A stretch of DNA of 8,752 nt from an uncultured Lachnospiraceae bacterium (GTDB taxonomy: Bacteria > Bacillota > Clostridia > Lachnospirales > Lachnospiraceae), in contig CAJTRL010000098.1 in assembly GCA_910578715.1 (NCBI GenBank), positions 1 to 8,752 of the forward strand, given 5' to 3'. Each line of letters begins with the position of its first letter. Positions within the stretch are counted from its first letter, which is position 1. The translations under genes were made by a program, and so were the position numbers. This document shows, piece after piece, positions 1 through 7,351 of the stretch. The notes beneath the pieces were generated by a model. That model was not told the origin of the DNA and ran no database searches. It was given only the letters and a program-made list of their open reading frames with translations.

Positions 1-397
1 TGGGAATTGTTCCCTCACATTTTCCGACGATGTCCCCTATCTGACACCAGCATCCCAATACATCAATATCCTGATGCTGCTCCATATATTCATATTGCTT
101 TTGCAGCCGCTGTTTATAGGAAAAATCATCCGCATCCATTCGTGCAATATATTTTCCATTCGCAGATTCCAGGGCTATGTTCAAAGACTTCGTCAGGCCT
201 ATATTGGATGGATTATGAATCAGCCGTATTCTGTCGTCTGTATAACTTTCTAATATATGAGCAGTATTCCTGTTGCTTCCATCATCAATAATAATAAATT
301 CAAATTCCTTGAATGACTGTCCTAAAATGCTTTCGACCGCCTCTCTCAGATATTCTTCTTTCGTATTGTATACAGACATCAGCACCGAAATTTTCAT
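1..397 (-). CDS. GT2 family glycosyltransferase, N-terminal part (runs off left edge)
   Basis: Only the first 132 codons are inside the window; the 3' end lies beyond the left edge. The start ATG is at 395-397, 6 bases downstream of a GGAG ribosome binding site and 19 bases after the preceding stop. The protein opens with MKISVLMSVYN, the usual first beta strand of a GT-A fold family 2 enzyme. It has the nucleotide-binding DDGS at residues 38-41, an NIGLTKSLN segment at 65-73 and the metal-binding MDADD at 87-91. Family 2 enzymes transfer a sugar from a nucleotide-sugar donor to a lipid-linked acceptor at the cytoplasmic face of the membrane. Donor and acceptor cannot be read from the sequence. 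As the last gene seen in this operon it probably adds one residue of the repeat unit. The family call is firm; the specificity is unknown. Confidence 0.93.
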   Translation of the reverse strand, partial: MKISVLMSVYNTKEEYLREAVESILGQSFKEFEFIIIDDGSNRNTAHILESYTDDRIRLIHNPSNIGLTKSLNIALESANGKYIARMDADDFSYKQRLQKQYEYMEQHQDIDVLGCWCQIGDIVGKCEGTIP

Positions 398-403
398 GAT
401 ATA

Positions 404-409
404 CTCCAA
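404..409 (-). promoter_or_regulatory. Ribosome binding site of the left-edge GT2 gene
   Basis: On the minus strand this reads TTGGAG and lies 6 bases before the ATG at 395-397. It sits within the 19-base gap after the preceding stop codon and supports the chosen start. Confidence 0.6.
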
Positions 410-416
410 ATTACCC

Positions 417-1397
417 TTATCCATTTTTATTACGTCTTTTCTTGATACTTCCAAGCACAAAACAAGTATTCTTTAATCCAATCAGCCGTATCAGGATTCG
501 CACCAGTTTTAATTCCAATAAAGAACTATACCGCAGATATTCAACATAAGGCTTCGATTCATTTAAAAGCCTTTCCCTGTTTTCATCATCTACAAAATAT
601 AAATATCCCCATATTGCGTGCCTCACAGTCTTTGCATGTAAGGCCCGCAGCTGGCAGACAATTTTCTCATCGAGGAAAGCCGTTCTAAAGTATTCTTCCC
701 ACTCGTTTAAATTCTTTAGAATATCCTGCATAAACCTGACATTTACATTATTCATAATAGAATCGCCCCTTGTGCGCTGATAATAATAAAATGTCGGAAT
801 CATACACACTTTTTCTGCCTGCAATACCACTTTATCTATTAACTGCATGTCCTCTGCCAGCCTGTCTTTACAAAATTGATAGCCGTGCTCACGCCAGAAT
901 GCCGTACGATAACATTTATCACACGCACTCCAATCTGAAGAAATAGCGGAAGTATATAGTATTGCATCTTTTCCACTTATCATATGAACCTTTTCGGCAC
1001 AAAATGTTTTTTTAAGCACCGCCTTTCCATCCTGAACATAATACATGCCTTCCGATAAAATAACATCCGGGAACTCATTTCTTATCATATGTGATATTTT
1101 TTCTAATGTCCACTCCGCAATATAATCATCGCCATCTATAAAAAGTAAGTATTCTCCTTTCGCAAATGTAACTCCATAATTTCTTGCATCGGACAATCCG
1201 CCATTCTCTTTATGAACAGCCCGTATATTATGATAATTCTCCTGATACCAGTCACACATTTGCCCGCTGGAGTCTTTGGAACCATCATCAATTAATAAAA
1301 TTTCATAGTCTTTACATGTCTGATTCAGAATACTTTTCACACATTTATCAAGCCAGCCCTCAATATTATATACAGGAATAACCACACTAAATAGCAT
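417..1397 (-). CDS. GT2 family glycosyltransferase (326 aa)
   Basis: A complete family 2 glycosyltransferase with a GT-A fold. Visible motifs are SVVIPVYN at residues 4-11, IDDGS at 36-40, the acceptor-side GGLSDARNYG at 66-75 and the metal-binding DGDDY at 88-92. Further on are a CDKCYR segment at 159-164, AED at 181-183 (candidate catalytic acidic pair) and YYYQRTRGDSIM at 204-215. This is the architecture of EpsJ/capsule-type enzymes of about 320-350 residues. The C-terminus has a hydrophobic or amphipathic stretch at about 297-316 and a basic tail, consistent with membrane-peripheral placement. The start is fixed by an in-frame TAG six codons upstream. The gene follows the methyltransferase gene by 57 bases. 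Sugar specificity is not readable. Its product presumably extends or branches the same repeat unit as its neighbours. Confidence 0.95.
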   Translation of the reverse strand: MLFSVVIPVYNIEGWLDKCVKSILNQTCKDYEILLIDDGSKDSSGQMCDWYQENYHNIRAVHKENGGLSDARNYGVTFAKGEYLLFIDGDDYIAEWTLEKISHMIRNEFPDVILSEGMYYVQDGKAVLKKTFCAEKVHMISGKDAILYTSAISSDWSACDKCYRTAFWREHGYQFCKDRLAEDMQLIDKVVLQAEKVCMIPTFYYYQRTRGDSIMNNVNVRFMQDILKNLNEWEEYFRTAFLDEKIVCQLRALHAKTVRHAIWGYLYFVDDENRERLLNESKPYVEYLRYSSLLELKLVRILIRLIGLKNTCFVLGSIKKRRNKNG

Positions 1398-1414
1398 CTC
1401 CCAATTTATCTCCT
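1398..1414 (-). promoter_or_regulatory. Atypical ribosome binding region of the GT2 gene ending at 417
   Basis: Minus-strand sequence before the ATG at 1397 holds AGGAG at 1410-1414, 12 bases from the start, and a second GGGAG at 1398-1402 that abuts the start codon. Neither spacing is optimal. No other in-frame start is available between the upstream stop and the SVVIPVYN motif, so the ATG stands despite the spacing. Confidence 0.45.
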
Positions 1415-1454
1415 ATCTGTCCTAAGCAGCATAGTTTTAAATCATATATATTAT

Positions 1455-2225
1455 TCAAGGATATATTGTTTTGATATCTTTACAGTATTTTTCCATCTCC
1501 GTGCGCAGCACAAAAATAGTATTTAAAAATGTATCTGCATATACAATGTATCCTTTGGATAATAAAAAATCAATAATCTGCATTCCATCCGCGTCTTTAC
1601 CTGTATAAAACCCGCATGTTTCCACACAAATAATTAATGGATGATATTTTTCAAAATCAATGCTGCTTATTATTTCAAAGTCCATTCCTTCCACGTCAAG
1701 ATTCAAAAAATCAATTTCCAATCCTTCCGCATAAAAATATTTTTCAAAAACAGTATTGACATCTACAATCTCAACGTCAATTTCTTTCTTAATTTTATAT
1801 CCTCTATTTTGCGCTTCGGCTACACTTTCACTGGAAAAAGATGATAACGTGGGCGAATTCATAATATAAAACTTCATGTTGCTTAATTCCGCTTTTTCTT
1901 TTCCACATACACCAACATTTAAACAAACGTTAGATTTTCTAACCTTTTTTAATTCTTCATACAATACCGGGTTCGGTTCTACCAGAACTCCCTTTTTAAT
2001 TGTAAATTCATTTTCCAATAAGTATGTGTTATTCAGTCTGACCGGTTCATTCGCGCCTATATCACAATATGATATCTCTCTTTTCTTTAACTGGTTCAAC
2101 AGGCAGACTGTTAAAATATCCTCTCCTTCCTGTGAATAGCTATAGGCTCCATAATAATTCCATCCTCCTCCTGTTAAGATTTTGACTGCCTTTTTAATTC
2201 TGTCTTTCCAGAATCTCTTTTTCAT
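1455..2225 (-). CDS. FkbM family SAM-dependent methyltransferase (256 aa)
   Basis: FkbM-type enzymes are class I S-adenosylmethionine-dependent methyltransferases, commonly O-methylating sugar hydroxyls in surface glycans and natural products. Here the N-terminus is basic (residues 1-15). It is followed by YSQEGEDIL at 30-38, the SAM-binding glycine-rich loop CDIGANE at 54-60, an acidic LVEPNP strand at 81-86 and the family signature LNLDVEGMDFEII at 174-186. A longer reading from 2270 would overlap the fucosyltransferase gene. The ATG at 2225 has a GGAAGGA site 5 bases upstream and begins 26 bases after the fucosyltransferase stop, so I chose it. Being immediately downstream of the fucosyltransferase suggests, but does not prove, that it methylates the fucose or a neighbouring sugar. 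The stop is TGA. The family call is strong; the substrate is unknown. Confidence 0.92.
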   Translation of the reverse strand: MKKRFWKDRIKKAVKILTGGGWNYYGAYSYSQEGEDILTVCLLNQLKKREISYCDIGANEPVRLNNTYLLENEFTIKKGVLVEPNPVLYEELKKVRKSNVCLNVGVCGKEKAELSNMKFYIMNSPTLSSFSSESVAEAQNRGYKIKKEIDVEIVDVNTVFEKYFYAEGLEIDFLNLDVEGMDFEIISSIDFEKYHPLIICVETCGFYTGKDADGMQIIDFLLSKGYIVYADTFLNTIFVLRTEMEKYCKDIKTIYP

Positions 2226-2230
2226 ATCTT

Positions 2231-2237
2231 TCCTTCC
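2231..2237 (-). promoter_or_regulatory. Ribosome binding site deciding the FkbM gene start
   Basis: Minus strand GGAAGGA sits 5 bases before the ATG at 2225. No comparable site precedes the upstream in-frame ATG at 2270, which lies inside the fucosyltransferase gene. Confidence 0.6.
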
Positions 2238-2251
2238 TTTCCTATAATTGA

Positions 2252-3112
2252 TTAGTTCAGAACAACCCACCCTGGTTCTATGATTGCATTTAGTAAATTA
2301 TCATTTCTTTTTTTATTATAAAACCAATTCGCAGGTGTTATTATCACAGAATCCGTTCTATCCGACAGCCATGCCGCCCACCAGCTGAATGTACTATTCG
2401 CCATTACAATATATTTACACTTACGCATAAGCAGCATGTCCATATGCTGTGAATTACTCACTTGTTCATCTATAAATTCTGCACACCTGATATCCCCAAA
2501 GGTATGTCTGCACCATTCAATATCATCCGAAAAGAAGTATATTTTTATTTCTTTTCCTTCACTCCTTTCTTCTATATATTTCAATGCGTTTCTGTAATAC
2601 TCTTCCTCTAACTGGTAATACACACTGATATATTTTTCTGTTCTATAATCTCCCCGCCGTACATGCAGCGCTACCGATTCTTCTTTTGCCATCTTATCGG
2701 CAATCTGGCTTTGAACCGGCGTTATTTCCTCACTATATGTCAATTCTTTTCTCAGCATTTCTTTCTTATCCCTGAAATACCGAAGATTCTGCCAGTAGCC
2801 AGTATAGTATTTATAACGATATTTATATACATTTGTATCAACTAAAAATTCTCTTTTTTCTTTATGGATGCCAAGCAATGCGCTGATAACTGGCAGACGC
2901 TGAACATATTTTCTTAGTTTATTATACCCGGCATAATCTCTCCCAGCTGCATATTGAACCGGATATTTTTCTAATTCGAAGTCACGCCCCCCCCCGGAAT
3001 TGTAAAAGTTCAAATCAATATTTATCTCTCCGCCACGCTCTTCTTGCAATGTTCTTGCAAAGGCATATTGAAACATCTGGTTTCCCAGGCCTCCACTCAT
3101 TCTGATAATCAT
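2252..3112 (-). CDS. GT11 family alpha-1,2-fucosyltransferase-like (286 aa), with G9 tract
   Basis: Family 11 enzymes transfer fucose from GDP-fucose, typically in alpha-1,2 linkage to galactose as in the H antigen. All diagnostic blocks are present: GGLGNQMFQYA at residues 7-17, HVRRGDY at 150-156 (GDP-fucose-binding HxRRGDY), YFFSDD at 192-197 and NSTFSWWAAWL at 239-249. The length is normal for the family and nothing is truncated. The start at 3112 has AGGAG 7 bases upstream; a GTG at 3127 is in frame but overlaps that binding site. Codons 40-42 are three GGG in a row, making a nine-G run on the coding strand. Loss of one G gives a TAG stop at codon 47 and gain of one gives TGA at codon 44, so the gene may be phase-variable; as read here it is ON. 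No GDP-fucose synthesis gene is visible. The acceptor could differ from galactose. Confidence 0.93.
   Translation of the reverse strand: MIIRMSGGLGNQMFQYAFARTLQEERGGEINIDLNFYNSGGGRDFELEKYPVQYAAGRDYAGYNKLRKYVQRLPVISALLGIHKEKREFLVDTNVYKYRYKYYTGYWQNLRYFRDKKEMLRKELTYSEEITPVQSQIADKMAKEESVALHVRRGDYRTEKYISVYYQLEEEYYRNALKYIEERSEGKEIKIYFFSDDIEWCRHTFGDIRCAEFIDEQVSNSQHMDMLLMRKCKYIVMANSTFSWWAAWLSDRTDSVIITPANWFYNKKRNDNLLNAIIEPGWVVLN
2987..2995 (-). repeat. Homopolymeric G9 tract (C9 on + strand) in the fucosyltransferase gene
   Basis: Nine uninterrupted C on the plus strand form nine G on the coding strand, encoding Gly40-Gly42 of the GT11 enzyme. The surrounding DNA is AT-rich and no other G or C run of this length occurs in the window; the next that I saw is C6 at 6671-6676. 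A tract of this length is in the range where slipped-strand mispairing alters repeat number during replication. A change of one base in either direction brings a stop within seven codons, so the tract is placed like a contingency-locus switch. Confidence 0.95.
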
Positions 3113-3119
3113 ATTGTTT

Positions 3120-3124
3120 CTCCT
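3120..3124 (-). promoter_or_regulatory. Ribosome binding site deciding the fucosyltransferase start
   Basis: Minus strand AGGAG lies 7 bases before the ATG at 3112. The longer in-frame reading starts at a GTG (3127) that directly abuts this site, so the ATG is the better start. The 81-base gap it lies in (3113-3193) is the longest between genes in the window, and I see no hairpin terminator in it. Confidence 0.7.
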
Positions 3125-3193
3125 CACATCTACCCTGTAATCCGGCCTTCTATTACTCCGCTTTATCTTGTCTATTTTTGCAGAATAAATCTT

Positions 3194-4225
3194 TTATGCT
3201 TTTCCAATCCCTATCATATCAGCTGTTCTGGCTAAAATATACGCCAGGTAATAATGCCTTCTGATAATACACAGGGCAAATATTTTATTCTTCAGCCGAT
3301 AACCTGTAATACTGCATTTTTTGATTGCATTATCCAATACGCAGTTTTCCCGCATCGATTTTAATTCTTTCTTAATTTCAGAATACTTTTTCCCCTTATT
3401 TCTACAAATTCCTTTCTTCATGCCCAGCAGCGAATTTGACAAAAAATCCGCTTCTATCTGTTCCGGGTATAAATAATGATACTGCTCTGCAATTTCATAC
3501 AGACGTTTCCTCAAATCTATATATTTCTGAAATAGCAAGGCATCATATTTCCCTATCATAGACAGCTGGTTACGATTATAATGATACGGATAGAACTGCT
3601 TCATACAGTAAAGCGACTCTGCCGATAAAATAGCAGAAAAACCTGTCAGCAAATCTTCGCCTACCGATATATCATCATTTAAAAATTTCATATTCTGCAA
3701 AAGCAGCTCTCTTTTAAAAAGTTTTGTCCATCTCGACACAATCACAATTCTCGATTCCATATCCCCATTGGAAAAATAAAATGGAAACACAAACCGTTCA
3801 ATGTCCCTTCTGCTGTAATATCCTTCTTTTAACCGGTTATCCGAATAAACAACCGATTTATCTTCATATTCCACCTTCATTCCATATAAAACAATATCCG
3901 GGTGGTATTTCTTCACCTTATCCTCGAGAACCTCAACTAAATCTAAATCCAGATAATCATCCGAATCACAAAATGCTATATATTCTCCTGCCGCCTCCGA
4001 TACGCCTCTTTTCCATGCGTTCATAAGCCCTTTATTCTTCTGATGACAAACCTTGATTCTGGAATCCTTTTCGGATTCCTCTTCGCACAAATCATACGTC
4101 CGGTCCGTCGAACCGTCATCTACCAGGATAATTTCAATTTCTTTCTCTGTCTGATTCCGAATGCTTCTAATGCATCTTGCAAATGTCTTTTCACAATTAA
4201 AGCAAGGCACCACTACGCTTATCAT
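3194..4225 (-). CDS. GT2 family glycosyltransferase (343 aa)
   Basis: A complete GT-A fold family 2 enzyme. It begins MISVVVPCFNCE, with VDDGSTD at residues 35-41, a KNKGLMNAWKRGV segment at 63-75 and the metal-binding CDSDDY at 86-91. Beyond these lie SRWTKLFKREL at 164-174, GEDLL at 189-193 (candidate catalytic acidic pair) and YHYNRNQLSM at 214-223. The C-terminal 40 residues are hydrophobic and basic in alternation, fitting association with the inner membrane. A longer reading from 4267 would overlap the preceding GT4 gene by 25 bases. The ATG at 4225 directly precedes the first beta strand and has GGGAGG 4 bases upstream, so I prefer it; an ATG at 4237 is less likely. The gene starts 17 bases after the GT4 stop, suggesting tight translational coupling. 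Sugar specificity is unknown. Confidence 0.94.
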   Translation of the reverse strand: MISVVVPCFNCEKTFARCIRSIRNQTEKEIEIILVDDGSTDRTYDLCEEESEKDSRIKVCHQKNKGLMNAWKRGVSEAAGEYIAFCDSDDYLDLDLVEVLEDKVKKYHPDIVLYGMKVEYEDKSVVYSDNRLKEGYYSRRDIERFVFPFYFSNGDMESRIVIVSRWTKLFKRELLLQNMKFLNDDISVGEDLLTGFSAILSAESLYCMKQFYPYHYNRNQLSMIGKYDALLFQKYIDLRKRLYEIAEQYHYLYPEQIEADFLSNSLLGMKKGICRNKGKKYSEIKKELKSMRENCVLDNAIKKCSITGYRLKNKIFALCIIRRHYYLAYILARTADMIGIGKA

Positions 4226-4229
4226 ATTT

Positions 4230-4235
4230 CCTCCC
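4230..4235 (-). promoter_or_regulatory. Strong ribosome binding site deciding a GT2 gene start
   Basis: Minus strand GGGAGG lies 4 bases before the ATG at 4225, inside the 17-base gap after the GT4 stop. The spacing is somewhat short, but this is the best binding site near any of the three in-frame ATGs. Confidence 0.6.
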
Positions 4236-4242
4236 ATTCCGG

Positions 4243-5439
4243 TTATTTTTCTATCACTCTCATCCACTCACTGCTAAAAGTACCGATGTCATACACTTTA
4301 CTTCTCTCCCTGGCTTTTTCAGCATAATTTTTTCGCAATTCTTCTGACTTCAATAGCTCTTTCATCGCTTCCGAAAGCAGAATTTCCTCTTTTGATAATA
4401 CCGCGTCTGCCTTATACTGTAAACCGCTGCATACTGGCGTCAATATTCCATACTCAGCATATTCAACGTCTCTGACTGCCTTATTCATTAAGGAAGTTCC
4501 CGGCGCAAGTATTTCCCTCGCCCCTGTCTGAAAATCCGTTGCTATAACCGGCAAGCCACAATACATCGCTTCTATCATCGCATTGGGAAACCCTTCGTAT
4601 AAAGAAGGAAAAACAAATATATCACATTGAACAAGAACATGAAAAGGATTTTTTAGCAGACCGCCAAATATAACCTTTTCACCTATATTTAGTTCTTTTG
4701 CCAGTTCCCTTAAATATTGTTCAAGTCCGCCTTCACCCAGTATCAGTAAAGTCACGTCTGGTATTTCTTTTATGACGCTGCTAAATGCCCTGATTAAATT
4801 CCATTGTGCTTTGGCCGCATTCAGACGTCCCATTGTTACAATCGTATATTTTCCCTTCACCAGCTCCTGTTCATCACGATTTAACGGACTGCAGATTTCC
4901 ACATCAATTTTTTTAAAATCAAATCCATTGTATATTGTCTGAACCTTCCTGGCATTGATACCATAATTCTTAATTAAATCCGTTTTTACTCCTTCTGATA
5001 CGGCAACAATCACATCCGACTTGTTGTACAACAGCCTAACCAGTGGTGAAACAATATACTTATACCCTTTATTTCCATTTCTTTCCGACAAAGTTGTCCG
5101 CACTGTCGTAACAACTTTACAGTACCGATTCCCTGTCAAAATATTTGCAACGCTTGCACTGTCAATAAAACCAATGCATGCATCGTATTGTCTGCTTCTC
5201 TTTAACCTCTTTAAAACAGATAGTCTTTTCAGGAATGACTTTACAAAATAGGAACATGTCATACGCTTGGTGATTCCGAGGTCAATTATATTTCCCCGGT
5301 ATTCATATGCTATATTGCTTACATCTGAGAGAATAATGTCAATCTCCCAGTCCTCTGGAAGCGCCATTGTCAATCTCGATAAAGCCCTTTCTGCACCGCC
5401 TCCTTGCAGGCTATTAATGATAAAAGCTACTCTCTTCAT
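4243..5439 (-). CDS. GT4 family glycosyltransferase (398 aa)
   Basis: A GT-B fold retaining glycosyltransferase. The N-terminal domain opens with the glycine loop INSLQGGGAERAL at residues 8-20, typical of the group that includes PglJ-like and EpsD-like enzymes. The interdomain region carries AVSEGVK at 146-152 and IYNGFD at 169-174. The C-terminal donor domain shows TMGRLNAAK at 202-210, LILGEGGLE at 232-240 and the E-x7-E signature from E282 to E290 inside YEGFPNAMIE, followed by GLPVIATD. The length is usual for the family. It starts 21 bases after the amidotransferase stop with only a weak AGAGCTGG-like binding site. The donor is a nucleotide sugar; retaining chemistry implies an alpha linkage from the usual donors, but the sugar cannot be assigned. 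Confidence 0.95.
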   Translation of the reverse strand: MKRVAFIINSLQGGGAERALSRLTMALPEDWEIDIILSDVSNIAYEYRGNIIDLGITKRMTCSYFVKSFLKRLSVLKRLKRSRQYDACIGFIDSASVANILTGNRYCKVVTTVRTTLSERNGNKGYKYIVSPLVRLLYNKSDVIVAVSEGVKTDLIKNYGINARKVQTIYNGFDFKKIDVEICSPLNRDEQELVKGKYTIVTMGRLNAAKAQWNLIRAFSSVIKEIPDVTLLILGEGGLEQYLRELAKELNIGEKVIFGGLLKNPFHVLVQCDIFVFPSLYEGFPNAMIEAMYCGLPVIATDFQTGAREILAPGTSLMNKAVRDVEYAEYGILTPVCSGLQYKADAVLSKEEILLSEAMKELLKSEELRKNYAEKARERSKVYDIGTFSSEWMRVIEK

Positions 5440-5460
5440 TATTAAACACCAGCTCTTTAT

Positions 5461-7314
5461 CTATATTTCTTCAATATATTCGCTATACCACATTTGAAAA
5501 CAAAGCAAAGACCAAAGCAATGAACTATACAGCAGAATATCCGACTTTTCTTGTTTTAAAATCAGTTCTTTTACCCCGCTTGGATTAAAAATGCCTTGTT
5601 TTTTCAGTTTTTCAGTTTCTAACAGTCTTTGTATATCCGGTTTCAGGACAGTCCTGAGCCATCTGCGGAGAGGTACACTGAACCCGCGTTTGGGCCTGTC
5701 CAATAATTCTTTGGGTATATAGTCATATGCTAATTCCTTTAATAAATACTTTTTGTCAAAATAATGATACTTTAGCCCCTGGGAAACCTGAAACGACCAT
5801 TCAAAAATCCTATAATCCAGCATTGGACATCTCACTTCTAAAGAATATTTCATAGAAGCCCTGTCCATCTTAGTTAAAATATCATCCGGCAGATAAGTTA
5901 TCATATCAAGTATCATTCTTTTTTCCTGCAGATTGAAAGTATCTATATTCTTTTCTATCTCAAATTTTACATTTCCAACCGGACAGCATAAAAGTTTCTC
6001 CACTTCTTCAATCGCCGTATTGACAGACATCTGACTTTTATAACTACAATCCCTGTTTTGAATAAAGGCGCGCGCTTTCGCCGGAATATATGGCAGTAAC
6101 GCTTTATTCCACGGCATTTTGCTTTCCAGCTTCCCCATCCAGTCTGCATGCTGAATTATCCACATCAAATCATATCTCGTATACCCACAGAATAATTCAT
6201 CTCCCCCATCACCTGATAATGCTACGGTTACGTTTTCAGATGCCATTTTTGAAACCAGCATAGAAGGCAGCTGAGATGAATCTGAAAATGGCTCATCATA
6301 ATATATTGGCAGCTCCTGAAGCATTTGCAGAATCTGTTCTTCCTTCATATACAGCTCATGATGCCTTGTTCCAATATGTCTGGCTATCTGGGCCGCAAAC
6401 GGCGCCTCGTCCTTTTTTGAATCATAAAAGCCTATTGTAAATGAATCTACTGGCTCATCAGATGCTTCCTGTGCAATTGCTGTAATTAACGCCGAATCAA
6501 TTCCACCGCTCAAAAAAGTTCCAACCGGAACATCTGCAACAAGTCTCTGAGACACAGAATCCCTTAGTAATTCCCTTAGCTGCTGTTTCGCATCCTCTAA
6601 ACCGCTGATTGCTTTGTACGTATTTTGATATATCGCCAGCAAATCCCAATACTTATAAATCTGGATTTTTCCCCCCTGATAAACTAAATATGTCCCTGGC
6701 TCGACTTTAAATGTATTTAAAAATATTGTCTGGGGAGACGGAATATATTTATGACACATATAGCTCCCAATCACGCTGTTATTAATTGTTCCTGAAAATC
6801 GGGGATATTTCATAATCGGCTTTAGTTCCGAGGCAAATACAAATTCCGTCTCTGTATGGTAATAATACAAGGGTTTTTTACCAGCCCTGTCTCTTGCCAG
6901 GATTACTTTATCCTGTTCTTCATCATAGATTGCAATAGCAAACATCCCGTTCATCTTTTCAAAGCATCCGCATCCCCATTCCTGATATGCGGCTATTATT
7001 ACCTCTGTATCACAATTTGAATAAAATCGATAACCTTTTTGTATCAGTTCTTCCTTTAACAAATCAAAATTATAAATTTCACCATTAAAAACAATAGCTG
7101 CCTTTCCATTATCGGACAACATTGGCTGATGGCCGCGCCTTGACAAATCCAAAATAGACAATCTGCGATGTGCCAGCCCTATTCCATATTCTTCTTTTTG
7201 CTTTTCCCAAATTCCGCTGTCATCCGGCCCTCTGTGATACATCGTGTCGTTCATCTGTACCAATGCACTGTCTGGTATTAATTTTTTACTTATATATCCA
7301 CATATCCCACACAT
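5461..7314 (-). CDS. asnB: AsnB-type glutamine-dependent amidotransferase (asparagine synthase family, 617 aa)
   Basis: A two-domain enzyme of the glutamine-hydrolysing asparagine synthase family. The N-terminal class II glutaminase domain (about 1-210) has the nucleophile Cys2 in MCGICGY, R50 in AHRRLSI, NGE at 77-79 and D102 in CDTE. The C-terminal synthetase domain (about 235-600) has the ATP-binding PP-loop SGGIDS at 269-274, SGDGGDE at 367-373 and DRPKRGFSVPL at 539-549. An upstream in-frame ATG at 7416 would bury the catalytic Cys behind 34 residues and overlap the GT4 gene, so the start is the ATG at 7314, which exposes Cys after Met removal. The binding site is weak. Homologues inside glycan clusters, such as Francisella WbtH and Pseudomonas WbpS, are associated with amidating sugar uronic acids, and that is the likely role here. 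Ordinary asparagine synthesis cannot be excluded. Confidence 0.95.
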   Translation of the reverse strand: MCGICGYISKKLIPDSALVQMNDTMYHRGPDDSGIWEKQKEEYGIGLAHRRLSILDLSRRGHQPMLSDNGKAAIVFNGEIYNFDLLKEELIQKGYRFYSNCDTEVIIAAYQEWGCGCFEKMNGMFAIAIYDEEQDKVILARDRAGKKPLYYYHTETEFVFASELKPIMKYPRFSGTINNSVIGSYMCHKYIPSPQTIFLNTFKVEPGTYLVYQGGKIQIYKYWDLLAIYQNTYKAISGLEDAKQQLRELLRDSVSQRLVADVPVGTFLSGGIDSALITAIAQEASDEPVDSFTIGFYDSKKDEAPFAAQIARHIGTRHHELYMKEEQILQMLQELPIYYDEPFSDSSQLPSMLVSKMASENVTVALSGDGGDELFCGYTRYDLMWIIQHADWMGKLESKMPWNKALLPYIPAKARAFIQNRDCSYKSQMSVNTAIEEVEKLLCCPVGNVKFEIEKNIDTFNLQEKRMILDMITYLPDDILTKMDRASMKYSLEVRCPMLDYRIFEWSFQVSQGLKYHYFDKKYLLKELAYDYIPKELLDRPKRGFSVPLRRWLRTVLKPDIQRLLETEKLKKQGIFNPSGVKELILKQEKSDILLYSSLLWSLLCFQMWYSEYIEEI

Positions 7315-7351
7315 TTGCTCTGTCCATTTTCCTGGCAATCCTAGCCATATC

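Noticed and set aside
3113..3193. Possible terminator or internal promoter in the longest intergenic gap (81 bases).
   Set aside because: I find no stable stem-loop with a T run and no paired -35/-10 boxes; only the AGGAG binding site is convincing.
4226..4267. Longer start for the GT2 protein, overlapping the GT4 gene by 25 bases.
   Set aside because: The extra 14 residues precede the conserved first beta strand, and the GGGAGG site supports the ATG at 4225.
6671..6676. C6 run in the amidotransferase gene.
   Set aside because: Six bases is too short for notable slippage and it encodes ordinary glycines.
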